From Arsenophonus apicola (GTDB lineage Bacteria > Pseudomonadota > Gammaproteobacteria > Enterobacterales > Enterobacteriaceae): 64,000 nt of DNA. Under the pieces are notes generated by a model, which searched no databases, was not told where the DNA came from, and saw only the letters and a list, made by a program, of their open reading frames with translations. Positions 7,853-14,766 of the stretch are shown piece by piece; position 1 is the first letter of the stretch, and every line of letters starts with the position of its first letter. The stretch is from positions 1,240,001 through 1,304,000 of the forward strand of contig NZ_CP084222.1 of assembly GCF_020268605.1 (NCBI RefSeq). The letters are read 5' to 3'. The position numbers and the translations under genes were made by a program.

Positions 7853-8192
7853 AAATTTACCTTATCGATAGTTAAAATCTGTGACATCCTGCCAAGAAGA
7901 ATGGGTTCTTATATTACTTGACAGGAAGTTAAATGTAACCATTTATGATAGCTGACCAGTCAAAAATTGATATCAATAGTTATATAATCGCTAATATCAA
8001 GCCCTGATTTAGGGAGAGTGAAGGGTGAATATGAATAATCTGCTGAAAAACCTTTAAGATTAGCAAGGTAAATCTAAACAAAAGTCAGATTATAAACAGG
8101 AGACAGAGCAAATGGATTTATATATAAAACTGCGTCCCCTGCGTTAATATCTGATAAAAACAAAGGCAAGATAGGAGTATTCTTTCATTTTT
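7853..8192. other. Non-coding AT-rich gap in the prophage
   Basis: No open frame with a credible start and ribosome-binding site is seen on either strand. The sequence is AT-rich and lies downstream of the primase gene stop. It probably holds the end of the early transcript and the promoter for the small membrane protein, but no clear hairpin terminator is visible. Confidence 0.5.
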
Positions 8193-10835
8193 TCAATAAT
8201 TAGTTTCAAATACCCAACATTTAACGACGTCAGGTTTTTTTAGCGCACTTAAGGTTGGTAATGCCTGATTATATTGGTTATTAACGTGACTTCTCACCGT
8301 TTTAATCCCAACAAAACGACGTCTTTTACCCATTTTAAGCAGGGATTTGATTTCTGACAGATTGGGCATATTTTGGCGGTATTCACTGGCCACCTGTGCC
8401 AGATGATTAAAGTTAACCGCATAAATATTCTCTTCATTACTGTGATTAACGCCATATGGGGTATTTTGATTGAGATAATCAAACATATCCCAAAACTCAG
8501 TGACCAGGGTATTATCGGCTTCTAATGCCTGAACACGTTCTTTTGCCAGTTCGACGATAAAGGTTTCTGTTTCTGCTACTCGGCTTTCTTTGATGGGCAG
8601 AAAACAGGATAACGTGCGTAACAGAACGATGAGTTGAGCGTGATTTTTAGCAATGCGTTCATGGCCAATCGCTTCATCATCGAAGAGTTGTCGCTGAACT
8701 TCATCGAGAGAAGTTTCGTAAGCCGTTACAATCGCATTTTCACTTAACAGCGCTTTGGGCAAAAAGCCGGATAATTGTTCAATAGGGTAGCGTTCCAGGC
8801 GAATGGCCGCCTGACGGGTCTGTTCGCTTTGACCTGACTTATCGGTATGGAGATGAATAATCCGCTCTAATACCGCTCTTGAGGCTTCGACACTGCTATT
8901 CTGGGCGATAATAATGCTGCCCTTAAAGAGCGGCTCATAGGTTTCGTTCTGATTGGTTTTTATACCTGTTGAACGTGTTGCACGACCATTGTAAAGGGAT
9001 TTCATTTCTTCCCAATCGAAAGCCCGTTTTACGTTATCCTGCATTCGGTCACTTTCTATCAAACAAACAGGAAGATTACTCACCTGGGCAAAATTACGCG
9101 CACGGCCTACCAAGGTCGACTTTGAAGGGTCAAAGCCTTCGTAATCAGCGCGACCCGTTAACCGCCAGAAGAACTCTATCAGGGTACTTTTGCCTGAGCC
9201 GGGTTCCCCCATAATTTCCAGAAAAGGGTAACTTTTACTTAACTTTCGTATCTGTTCGGCAAACAGTGACCCGAGCCAGAACGCAAGCACAGTATAGCCT
9301 TTAACCCCAAAAGCAAGCCATAAATCGTCCAACCAGTGAACATCGAAGTCGCTGAGTTCATGATTAATTTCCAGTCTTGGACTGCTACTTAATGTTTTGA
9401 TATCGAGATGCTCCAGTGAAAAATAATCCTCTTCATTCAGGGTATATAATTTGCCGTTTTGCACGGCAATATCATTAAACACATAAACGCCCAGTACTTT
9501 GTTGTAACCAATAAAATTTTGGGTTTTTACTTCCTTGATATGCGGTAATTCGTTTTTGCAAAAGCGGTCAAGTTGATGGGTGTCCCCAGTGTAAACAGCA
9601 CCTTTAGCGACATGCAAAAGCCGTTTTTTGAATTCAGAAGCGCTGGTTAACTGACTGGCGGTAAAAGTGGCTTTGACGTTGGGTCTTTGTTGCGGGAAAT
9701 CCAGTTTTAAATAATACCAGGATTCGTCGGTTTCTTCGGATTTCTGAAAATAAAGCGGAGTCGGGTAACAGTTGGCGATTTCGTTGACAGCGCCGGACTC
9801 TTTTAACGCTTTTGTGGTGGCTTCTTCTTTAGTTAGCTTTTCTGAGTCTAAAATTCGTTCAACCGCCTTTAAATGCCTTTCAATATCGAGTTTAAACCAG
9901 TAAAAACGGCTATCAAATTGAAAATAGAAGTCATTACGGTGGGTATAATTGAATATTAACATTGCCTTATCGGTAGCACTTTTTGTCAGTAACAAGTCGC
10001 CATAATAACGATAACGCATTAAGTCATAACGTTCGAGCTTACCTTTGAGGTGTAAATCGTTCCAGTCTTCATTTTTAAATTGCGAAGGTAAGGCGGCACA
10101 GGATTTCCAGCCTTCTTGCTGACTGCGTGCAACGTGTTTTCTTATCGCTTTTTCGCCCGCATTACCCTTATCAAGTGCCCAGACCAATAGGGGCTTTTTG
10201 TTCGCGCCCAATGCCGTTTTAAGCGCCGCCAAGGCGTGCTCTGGGTAATTATGACAACTCATCAGGGAAACGGCATACAGTCCATTCTGAGCAAGACTAA
10301 TTGCATCAAAAATCCCTTCGGTTAGCCAGATTTCAGTTGCCTTTGTTAAATTCTGTTGTGGCAGACTCCACCAATACCCTTTGTAACTGCCAAAAAAGTT
10401 AGCCTTGCGGTCAAAGCGTTGTGGGTTATCAATAATTCGCTCCCAATAAGCGCCATTGGGTAAGGTAAATTTTACGGTTGCTGAACCCAGCCCTTTAGCG
10501 TGATAACCGGATTCAATATACAATCCTTTTAATGGGGCAATATCTAATCCTCTAGCCTGTTGCAGATAGGCATCCGCTGCGGCATTTGGGGCTTGTTGTG
10601 TTTTAGGGTAGTGCGTTGACCAATTATGAAACAGCTCAGGATAAATTTCTTTAACAATAATTTCAGCCCCACATTTATTTTCACGGCCACACTTAAGTAC
10701 AAAGGGTTTTTCAATAGCGGTAAATAACTCTTTTTTGTTGCACTGGGGACAAACACCCTGACGTAGATAGCCGTTTTGTTCTTTAAAATGAAAATCCGCA
10801 ATTAATCGGCTGATGATAAAATCTGACTGGTACAT
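8193..10835 (-). CDS. Phage primase-helicase (zinc finger, Toprim, AAA+ helicase)
   Basis: An 880-residue replication protein. Near residues 25-60 it has a primase-type zinc finger (CPQC...LKCGRENKCG). A Toprim domain follows around 160-270, with IWLTEGIFDA and LVWALDKGNAGEKA carrying the acidic metal ligands. The C-terminal part is an ATPase with Walker A GEPGSGKST near residue 545 and a Walker-B-like LPVCLIESDR some 45 residues later. It occupies the place of P2 gene A but is not a rolling-circle nickase; the layout recalls P4 alpha-type proteins. It is the last gene of the early operon, five bases after a 43-residue ORF. Confidence 0.85.
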   Translation of the reverse strand: MYQSDFIISRLIADFHFKEQNGYLRQGVCPQCNKKELFTAIEKPFVLKCGRENKCGAEIIVKEIYPELFHNWSTHYPKTQQAPNAAADAYLQQARGLDIAPLKGLYIESGYHAKGLGSATVKFTLPNGAYWERIIDNPQRFDRKANFFGSYKGYWWSLPQQNLTKATEIWLTEGIFDAISLAQNGLYAVSLMSCHNYPEHALAALKTALGANKKPLLVWALDKGNAGEKAIRKHVARSQQEGWKSCAALPSQFKNEDWNDLHLKGKLERYDLMRYRYYGDLLLTKSATDKAMLIFNYTHRNDFYFQFDSRFYWFKLDIERHLKAVERILDSEKLTKEEATTKALKESGAVNEIANCYPTPLYFQKSEETDESWYYLKLDFPQQRPNVKATFTASQLTSASEFKKRLLHVAKGAVYTGDTHQLDRFCKNELPHIKEVKTQNFIGYNKVLGVYVFNDIAVQNGKLYTLNEEDYFSLEHLDIKTLSSSPRLEINHELSDFDVHWLDDLWLAFGVKGYTVLAFWLGSLFAEQIRKLSKSYPFLEIMGEPGSGKSTLIEFFWRLTGRADYEGFDPSKSTLVGRARNFAQVSNLPVCLIESDRMQDNVKRAFDWEEMKSLYNGRATRSTGIKTNQNETYEPLFKGSIIIAQNSSVEASRAVLERIIHLHTDKSGQSEQTRQAAIRLERYPIEQLSGFLPKALLSENAIVTAYETSLDEVQRQLFDDEAIGHERIAKNHAQLIVLLRTLSCFLPIKESRVAETETFIVELAKERVQALEADNTLVTEFWDMFDYLNQNTPYGVNHSNEENIYAVNFNHLAQVASEYRQNMPNLSEIKSLLKMGKRRRFVGIKTVRSHVNNQYNQALPTLSALKKPDVVKCWVFETNY

Positions 10836-10839
10836 GTTA

Positions 10840-10971
10840 TTACCCCTGGCAAACCTTTATAAACGTGTTGGCGACTTGATTTGCATCAAGAAGTGCAAAT
10901 CGTTCGGCTTTAATACGAACAGGCCAGCATTGAGTGGCAAATTGACTGTTTTTGTTGTAACAAACGTTCAT
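10840..10971 (-). CDS. Small phage protein, 43 residues, coupled to neighbours
   Basis: An open frame MNVCYNKNSQFATQCW... of 43 residues. Its ATG overlaps the TGA of the zinc-finger gene as ATGA, and its stop lies four bases before the primase ATG, so it is embedded in a translationally coupled early operon. That arrangement, with GAG six bases upstream of the ATG, is the main evidence that it is real. It contains KAERFALLDANQVANTFIKV, which could form a helix. No family is recognised. Confidence 0.55.
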   Translation of the reverse strand: MNVCYNKNSQFATQCWPVRIKAERFALLDANQVANTFIKVCQG

Positions 10972-11195
10972 TTCCTGCTCTTTTTAAAATGTTTTTGGGC
11001 GGATTCCCAAAGAGATTGACAGTCGACGCAGCGATTGCAGCCTGGGGAAGCGATACGGCGCGCTTCAGGTATCGCTTTTTCACAATCCTCACAATGAAAA
11101 CGGGCGATACCCCTGTTGCGCTCGGTCACCTGTTTAATCTGGTAAATTAATTGTTGTTGGGCGAAGTCATTCGCTTTATCAATCGTGTCAGACAT
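10968..11195 (-). CDS. TraR/DksA-type zinc finger protein
   Basis: A 75-residue protein with a four-cysteine finger (FHCEDC ... PGCNRCVDC) of the DksA/TraR family. Small phage and plasmid members bind RNA polymerase through its secondary channel and alter ppGpp-sensitive transcription; P2-like phages carry one in the early operon. The start at 11195 (MSDTIDKANDFAQQQ) fits the family length. An upstream in-frame ATG at 11222 would add nine residues and extend the overlap with the preceding gene. It overlaps the genes on both sides by a few bases. Confidence 0.8.
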   Translation of the reverse strand: MSDTIDKANDFAQQQLIYQIKQVTERNRGIARFHCEDCEKAIPEARRIASPGCNRCVDCQSLWESAQKHFKKSRK

Positions 11196-11403
11196 GGTGT
11201 AAATTCTCTGCTCGAAGTTCAAAGTGGTGACTGATTTCCACCACGTGCTGATAAGCGGTGTGATAAGACATCTTTTGATGAAGAATTTGATAGGCCAGCG
11301 ACGTTAAATGAGCAGAAAATTGTCTCAATAAGTGTTTCCTTTCATCTTCCCGATTTTGCTTTAGCATATCGGTGAGTTTTAATACGCCGAATTGTGCAGT
11401 CAT
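11188..11403 (-). CDS. Small helical phage protein (DUF2732-like)
   Basis: A 71-residue protein preceded by the strong ribosome-binding site AAGGAG. It contains a charged helix with REDERKHLLRQFSAHLTSLA and a C-terminal helix with EISHHFELRAENLHH. Length, position and helical pattern resemble the small DUF2732 proteins found in P2-like early operons between cox and the replication gene; the assignment is tentative. The stop overlaps the start of the TraR/DksA-type gene by eight bases, which suggests coupling. Confidence 0.6.
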   Translation of the reverse strand: MTAQFGVLKLTDMLKQNREDERKHLLRQFSAHLTSLAYQILHQKMSYHTAYQHVVEISHHFELRAENLHHV

Positions 11404-11482
11404 ATTTTCTTACTTCTCCTTTCCTTATTTTGGATAAAACAATCCCTTGGTGTGGCTAACACCGTTAATTTTCATTTATAAA

Positions 11483-11896
11483 TTAAAGTGGCAGTGCGAT
11501 ATTTTTAGGTATTAATGCAACGAGCACCTGTAATTGAAATAGCGCGTTAATAATCGCCTGTTTTTCTTTTTTATTAAATTCATCAAATTTCAAATGATGT
11601 TTTTTATTATCAATATTGGCTAAATAAAAAATTAAATTAACAAACCGTTTATTATGTTCTCGTAAATATTCAATAAATCCCAACAGGCATTGATTATCGG
11701 GATTTTCTTTATTTTTATTAAAATGAACGGTTCGACATTTCGCTGCCTTAATTAACCCATCGACGCGCGCATTAATGGGTAGTCCTTCATTGCGATAAAT
11801 ACCCGTCTTTATTCTATTAATCTCACCGGCATTATTTTGTAATGTGTTAACCGAGTGAATTAATGTATTTGTTAATGCGTGTTTATTCGTCATCAT
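11483..11896 (-). CDS. Phage protein of unknown function (possibly DUF5347)
   Basis: A 137-residue protein. The middle (LREHNKRFVNLIFYLANID) and the C-terminus (FNKKEKQAIINALFQLQVLVALIPKNIALPL, key residues KEKQAII...LIPK..ALP) resemble DUF5347 proteins of enterobacterial prophages as I recall them. The function of that family is unknown. It starts one base after the stop of the small membrane protein gene, so the two are likely co-translated. The preceding pair of ATG codons leaves a two-codon uncertainty in the start. Confidence 0.6.
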   Translation of the reverse strand: MMTNKHALTNTLIHSVNTLQNNAGEINRIKTGIYRNEGLPINARVDGLIKAAKCRTVHFNKNKENPDNQCLLGFIEYLREHNKRFVNLIFYLANIDNKKHHLKFDEFNKKEKQAIINALFQLQVLVALIPKNIALPL

Positions 11897-11897
11897 T

Positions 11898-12062
11898 TTA
11901 TTTAATAATTAGGGTGAGAAAATAAAAAATAAATAATCCGCCAAATAACAATATTAATTTATCGATTAACGTCAGTTTTTTATTCCTCTTATTATTAATA
12001 TGATAATTTTTAACGGACTCGCCCGTTAATCGATAGGGGTAGTGCTGATTAGATTTATGCAT
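11898..12062 (-). CDS. Small membrane protein, 54 residues
   Basis: An open frame MHKSNQHYPYRLTGESV... of 54 residues with a basic middle (NNKRNKKLT) and one C-terminal membrane segment (ILLFGGLFIFYFLTLII, roughly residues 36-52). AGGA lies five bases upstream of the ATG. It is followed after one base by the 137-residue gene, consistent with an operon. Its upstream region is shared with the divergent 59-residue gene and includes copy A of the duplicated element. No family recognised. Confidence 0.55.
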   Translation of the reverse strand: MHKSNQHYPYRLTGESVKNYHINNKRNKKLTLIDKLILLFGGLFIFYFLTLIIK

Positions 12063-12081
12063 AAATATCCTCATTAAGTTA

Positions 12082-12183
12082 TCGGTTTTGTTGCCCTGAC
12101 CGAAAACAGGGTGTTGTGATATATTTTTTATGCCTGTTGATTCTTAGAAGGGAGATACAGGCATAAACTGACTTATCACAACA
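12082..12183. promoter_or_regulatory. Duplicated structured element, copy A
   Basis: A 37-base core (12082-12118) agrees with copy B at 34 positions and includes CCCTGACCGAAAACAGGG, whose CCCTG and CAGGG arms can pair. TGTTGTGATA (12112-12121) then pairs with TATCACAACA (12174-12183), enclosing an inner stem TATGCCTGT (12129-12137) with ACAGGCATA (12157-12165). It lies between divergent small genes. A bidirectional control region or structured mRNA leader is inferred. Confidence 0.6.
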
Positions 12184-12195
12184 AGGAAAATAACA

Positions 12196-12375
12196 ATGTC
12201 TGTTAATGAAAAAATTAAACAACAGTTAACTGAACTCATTAAGCAAGTCGAACAAATAGAAACGCTAATTATTTGTGATAATGCAGTAGAAATAAGTGCG
12301 TTATCACATCATCTATCCCAACAAATCCACGATAAAATCAGGTCACCACAGAAAAATATTGTTAAGTGGTTTTAA
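12196..12375 (+). CDS. Small coiled-coil phage protein, 59 residues (cargo A)
   Basis: An open frame MSVNEKIKQQLTELIKQVEQ... of 59 residues, predicted almost wholly helical with a heptad-like pattern of Leu, Ile and Val. AAGGA precedes the ATG at a good distance, just after the stem-loop of copy A. It runs opposite to the early operon and ends head-on with the 143-residue gene, overlapping its stop by a few bases. It is unlike any family I recognise. Its shared leader with the second plus-strand unit at 12944 suggests common control. Confidence 0.55.
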   Translation: MSVNEKIKQQLTELIKQVEQIETLIICDNAVEISALSHHLSQQIHDKIRSPQKNIVKWF

Positions 12376-12803
12376 TTTTTTCTGACCATAATAGCCATGA
12401 CTGCATCAAAGGTGGATTTAAGATCCTGTTCATAAAAGCGGTTAATGTTTGAACAGGTTTCGCTTATGGCATTCATGATAGTGATCATGAGTGCTAATTT
12501 TTCTTTTGGAGTAAGATTTTTTATCTCCTGTTTTTTATTTTCTTCAGAAAGTCCCGAAAATAGCGAATGAATGGTATTAATGACTAAGTGATCTAACGGT
12601 TTAGTCTCTAGCGCTAATCTTTCCTCGTTATCCTTTTTTTGGTAGTTATTTGCCTTGTTCAATATGGATAATTCGGCAAATTTTTTATCGTCGTTAAATA
12701 ACTCAATGCGATTACTATCAACGGTGAGGCCGTGAAGGTTATTTATTCCAAACGCTTTAGCATGTTCAGTAAGATGTGCGATGACTTGATAATAAACTGC
12801 CAT
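12372..12803 (-). CDS. Phage early protein of unknown function, 143 residues
   Basis: The frame is open much further upstream, but the start was set at the ATG at 12803 (MAVYYQVIAHLTEHAKAFG). It has AAGAGG upstream, and the extra upstream residues would come from the antisense of other genes. The protein is mixed at the N-terminus (FGINNLHGLTVDSNRIELF) and helical at the C-terminus with TPKEKLALMITIMNAISE. No catalytic motif or family is recognised. It lies in the early operon downstream of copy B of the duplicated element. Confidence 0.6.
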   Translation of the reverse strand: MAVYYQVIAHLTEHAKAFGINNLHGLTVDSNRIELFNDDKKFAELSILNKANNYQKKDNEERLALETKPLDHLVINTIHSLFSGLSEENKKQEIKNLTPKEKLALMITIMNAISETCSNINRFYEQDLKSTFDAVMAIMVRKN

Positions 12804-12833
12804 AGTTAACCTCTTAAAAATTAGATTAGTGAG

Positions 12834-12930
12834 TCGGTTTTTATACCCTGACCGAAAACAGGGTGTTGTGGTATCATGTTTATGCCCACTTTTTCTTTCC
12901 AGTGAGAGGTGGACATAAAATCCAACAACA
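12834..12930. promoter_or_regulatory. Duplicated structured element, copy B
   Basis: The core (12834-12870) matches copy A at 34 of 37 bases. The downstream arms have different sequence but keep pairing: TTTATGCCCAC (12879-12889) with GTGGACATAAA (12909-12919) with one mismatch, and TGTTGTGG (12864-12871) with CCAACAACA (12922-12930) with a one-base bulge. It lies between the minus-strand 143-residue gene and the plus-strand 30/156-residue pair. Confidence 0.6.
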
Positions 12931-12943
12931 AGGCGTGAAATCC

Positions 12944-13036
12944 ATGTCCCAAGAAAGAGAAGACTATACCCGATTACATAAACCTGCCCCGTCACAGCAA
13001 GAAGAGCAAAAGACTGGGGAGAACGATAAAAAATAA
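12944..13036 (+). CDS. Small hydrophilic phage protein, 30 residues (cargo B1)
   Basis: An open frame MSQEREDYTRLHKPAPSQQE... ending TGENDKK, rich in charged and polar residues. AAGG lies about ten bases upstream of the ATG, and the stop is followed by GGAG and the start of the 156-residue gene 11 bases on, so the two form an apparent operon. The protein is probably disordered. With only 30 codons the call rests on context and on the matching position of the ORF after copy A. Confidence 0.45.
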   Translation: MSQEREDYTRLHKPAPSQQEEQKTGENDKK

Positions 13037-13047
13037 GGAGCCCCAAA

Positions 13048-13518
13048 ATGGAACAGCCATCCGAACACATTAAATTTGAAGTCTACTACTCGATTTACCT
13101 TGCCGAAATGACAGAAATTTTTAATCGCCGAGTTGAACAATGTTGTTCTTTTTGGCAGGTATTTCTGGGTGCTTCTGTTTTTGCACATTTCCAATACGGA
13201 TGGCTGTTGGGTTTTCTTATTGCCTTGATTTCCGCTATTCAGTTTGTTGTTAAATTTGGTGAAAAAGCCGGTAGCGCAAAATCTCAAGTAAGACGGTACC
13301 GAAGGCTGGCAGATGAACTTCCGCAACTGGATGAAAACCAGATTAAAGCGAGATTGCGAGAAATTGAAGAAACTGACACTCAACCCCTGACCGCGCTTTA
13401 TAATCCCGCCAGAAAAAGAGCAGGTATTGCGTTGTATGGTGTTGATAGACAAGCTGGACACCCCCTTACGCGATGGGAAAAAATGATGGCTTTCATCGGC
13501 GGTGGTATTCCTAAGTAG
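13048..13518 (+). CDS. Two-helix membrane protein, probable prophage cargo (cargo B2)
   Basis: A 156-residue protein with a GGAG site before the ATG. Residues 32-70 form a hydrophobic hairpin (WQVFLGASVFAHF, WLLGFLIALISAIQFVV), followed by a basic cytoplasmic region with SQVRRYRRLADELPQL and a helical charged segment. The layout recalls SLATT-type two-helix effector proteins linked to defence, but I see no decisive motif. It replaces P2 gene B in the map and runs against the early operon, as lysogenic conversion genes do. A possible role in excluding other phages is only a hypothesis. Confidence 0.6.
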   Translation: MEQPSEHIKFEVYYSIYLAEMTEIFNRRVEQCCSFWQVFLGASVFAHFQYGWLLGFLIALISAIQFVVKFGEKAGSAKSQVRRYRRLADELPQLDENQIKARLREIEETDTQPLTALYNPARKRAGIALYGVDRQAGHPLTRWEKMMAFIGGGIPK

Positions 13519-13559
13519 TGACATCGGGTTACCTCTTGAATGCGTTTGGGTAATATGTG

Positions 13560-13582
13560 GTGACGATACTTCATGTCGTCAC
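13560..13582 (+). terminator. Possible hairpin after the cargo operon
   Basis: GTGACGA (13560-13566) pairs with TCGTCAC (13576-13582) around a nine-base loop, 42 bases after the stop of the 156-residue gene. There is no T-run after it, so intrinsic termination is uncertain. Confidence 0.35.
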
Positions 13583-13701
13583 TCGCCATAGCAAAGTTAA
13601 AAATTTCCCTGGTGTTAAATAAAAAATAATTAGTTATATTTTTAATGATTAATTGTTTTAAAAATTTTATTTTGATTGAGTTGGTAATCTTTAATTTCTG
13701 G

Positions 13702-13848
13702 TTATAATTCAATCTGAATCAGTAAATGGTCATGAAGATATAATCGTAATAACTTACCGTCACAAGAGGGCACAACGGAACGTTCATCTATGCCCATTAC
13801 ATAAGCCAGTCTTGTTGCCTTGACGCTTACGCTAGGATTTCTCATCAT
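13702..13848 (-). CDS. Small phage early protein, 48 residues
   Basis: An open frame of 48 residues starting MMRNPSVSVKATRLAYVMG and ending LLIQIEL. AGGGGAT lies a few bases before the ATG, and the start overlaps the end of the preceding 66-residue gene by 17 bases, the close packing expected in a P2-type early operon after cox. A short helical N-terminus and two beta-like C-terminal strands are likely. I do not recognise the family. Confidence 0.55.
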   Translation of the reverse strand: MMRNPSVSVKATRLAYVMGIDERSVVPSCDGKLLRLYLHDHLLIQIEL

Positions 13849-14032
13849 TTATCCCCTGGTATAATTTATCGATATAATGGATTGCCTGAGCCATTGCATC
13901 AAATTTACCCAAAGAGTCTTTGCCATACCAGACGTGATAACGTGTGATGGGATTCATTATTTTTCTGGGTAATTTTATAATGTCAAAATCCCGATAACAA
14001 AAACTGTGAGGACTTATTTGTTTAAACGTCAT
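13832..14032 (-). CDS. Small phage early protein after cox, 66 residues
   Basis: The start was set at the ATG at 14032 (MTFKQISPHSFCYRDFDIIK), which overlaps the cox stop as ATGA and has AGGA upstream; a longer in-frame version would begin inside cox. It takes the place of P2 orf78, the gene right after cox, and has a similar size. The C-terminus, with FDAMAQAIHYIDKLY, forms a helix. The function is unknown. Confidence 0.6.
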   Translation of the reverse strand: MTFKQISPHSFCYRDFDIIKLPRKIMNPITRYHVWYGKDSLGKFDAMAQAIHYIDKLYQGINDEKS

Positions 14033-14298
14033 GATTTCAGTCCTAACCATGTTAACCAGCCTTCTCTAATTTCTTTAGGTAAAGATTCATAAGCCAACTT
14101 CAGTCCTAAGTTCCAGGCAGGTAAATAAATATAGTATTCACCACGAGAACTTTTGGGGTTCTTCATTTCAATTACGGGCAGTTTGCCATCTTTACGCATA
14201 TCTGAAATTGCTTGCTTGGTTTTTCCAACCATTTCTGCAAACTTGGCTTCAGTAACACCATCTGAAGCACTAGAAACATTTACGATTTCTTTATTCAT
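14029..14298 (-). CDS. cox: Cox: excisionase and early-promoter repressor (P2 Cox family)
   Basis: An 89-residue protein closely matching P2 Cox (91 residues). The DNA-binding region FAEMVGKTKQAISDMRKDGK is followed by LPVIEMKNP, and the C-terminus reads YIYLPAWNLGLKLAYESLPK EIREGWLTWLGL as in P2. In P2 Cox represses the lysogenic promoter and aids Int in excision, so it switches the phage to lytic growth. It is the first gene of the minus-strand early operon and diverges from the C repressor, the standard P2 switch arrangement. Confidence 0.95.
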   Translation of the reverse strand: MNKEIVNVSSASDGVTEAKFAEMVGKTKQAISDMRKDGKLPVIEMKNPKSSRGEYYIYLPAWNLGLKLAYESLPKEIREGWLTWLGLKS

Positions 14299-14400
14299 CT
14301 GATAATCTCTTTTATTGAAGCTCTTCGTAGCCCCTATTTTCTCTTAGCTGCTAGCTATGGGAATTTCTTTTAATCTAAAATTTAGAGGATATGAAAAAAT
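14299..14400. promoter_or_regulatory. Lysis-lysogeny switch region between C and cox
   Basis: This 102-base gap separates the divergent C and cox genes, so it should hold the Pe and Pc promoters and the C and Cox operators as in P2. A ribosome-binding site AGAGGAT for C lies at the right end. TAGCTGCTAGCTA near the middle is a partial inverted repeat and a possible operator. Exact -10 and -35 boxes could not be fixed. Confidence 0.5.
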
Positions 14401-14700
14401 ATGTCAACCCCGAAAAATGAAAAATTGAAACTTATTAGAGAATCTGAGAGATTAAAACTTAAAGAAATGACTGATTTAACAGGAATTAATTATCACACTT
14501 ATCATGGTTATGAATCAGGAAAAATGAATATGTCACTTGAATCAGCAGAAAAATTATTTTCTATAGCACGATTTCGGAAGTATATGGATTGGTTTATGTT
14601 TGATGAAACCAATCCAGAAGCTGGTCAAATTGCACCAGCTCTCGCACACAATGGGCCAGAGAAAACAATGTCAGTCCAATCAAAGAAAAAGACTGGTTAA
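14401..14700 (+). CDS. C: C repressor (immunity repressor, P2 C family)
   Basis: A 99-residue protein, the same length as P2 C. The N-terminal helix-turn-helix (KEMTDLTGINYHTYHGYESG) is followed by a C-terminal block very like P2 C: YMDWFMFDETNPEAGQIAPA, then LAH and a final KKKTG. It binds operators at the early promoter and maintains lysogeny. The intact frame suggests that the lysogenic switch is still functional. It is divergent from cox and followed by the integrase on the same strand, as in P2. Confidence 0.95.
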   Translation: MSTPKNEKLKLIRESERLKLKEMTDLTGINYHTYHGYESGKMNMSLESAEKLFSIARFRKYMDWFMFDETNPEAGQIAPALAHNGPEKTMSVQSKKKTG

Positions 14701-14766
14701 CATTACATAAGGATTTTTGTCAATTCATTGACTCCAAGAGTCTTTGTGCCATTGGAGGGATTTCTT

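Noticed and set aside
12096..12111. LexA (SOS) box in the duplicated element
   Set aside because: The CTG and CAG halves are 8 bases apart, not the 10 that LexA needs.
12804..13070. Upstream extension of the 143-residue early gene to a 232-codon frame
   Set aside because: The added codons are antisense to the cargo genes and the copy B element, and a good start with AAGAGG exists at 12803.
13048..13518. Phage holin
   Set aside because: The two-helix hairpin is reminiscent of holins, but the long charged tail, position in the early region and opposite strand do not fit a P2 lysis gene, which would lie between X and the tail genes outside the window.
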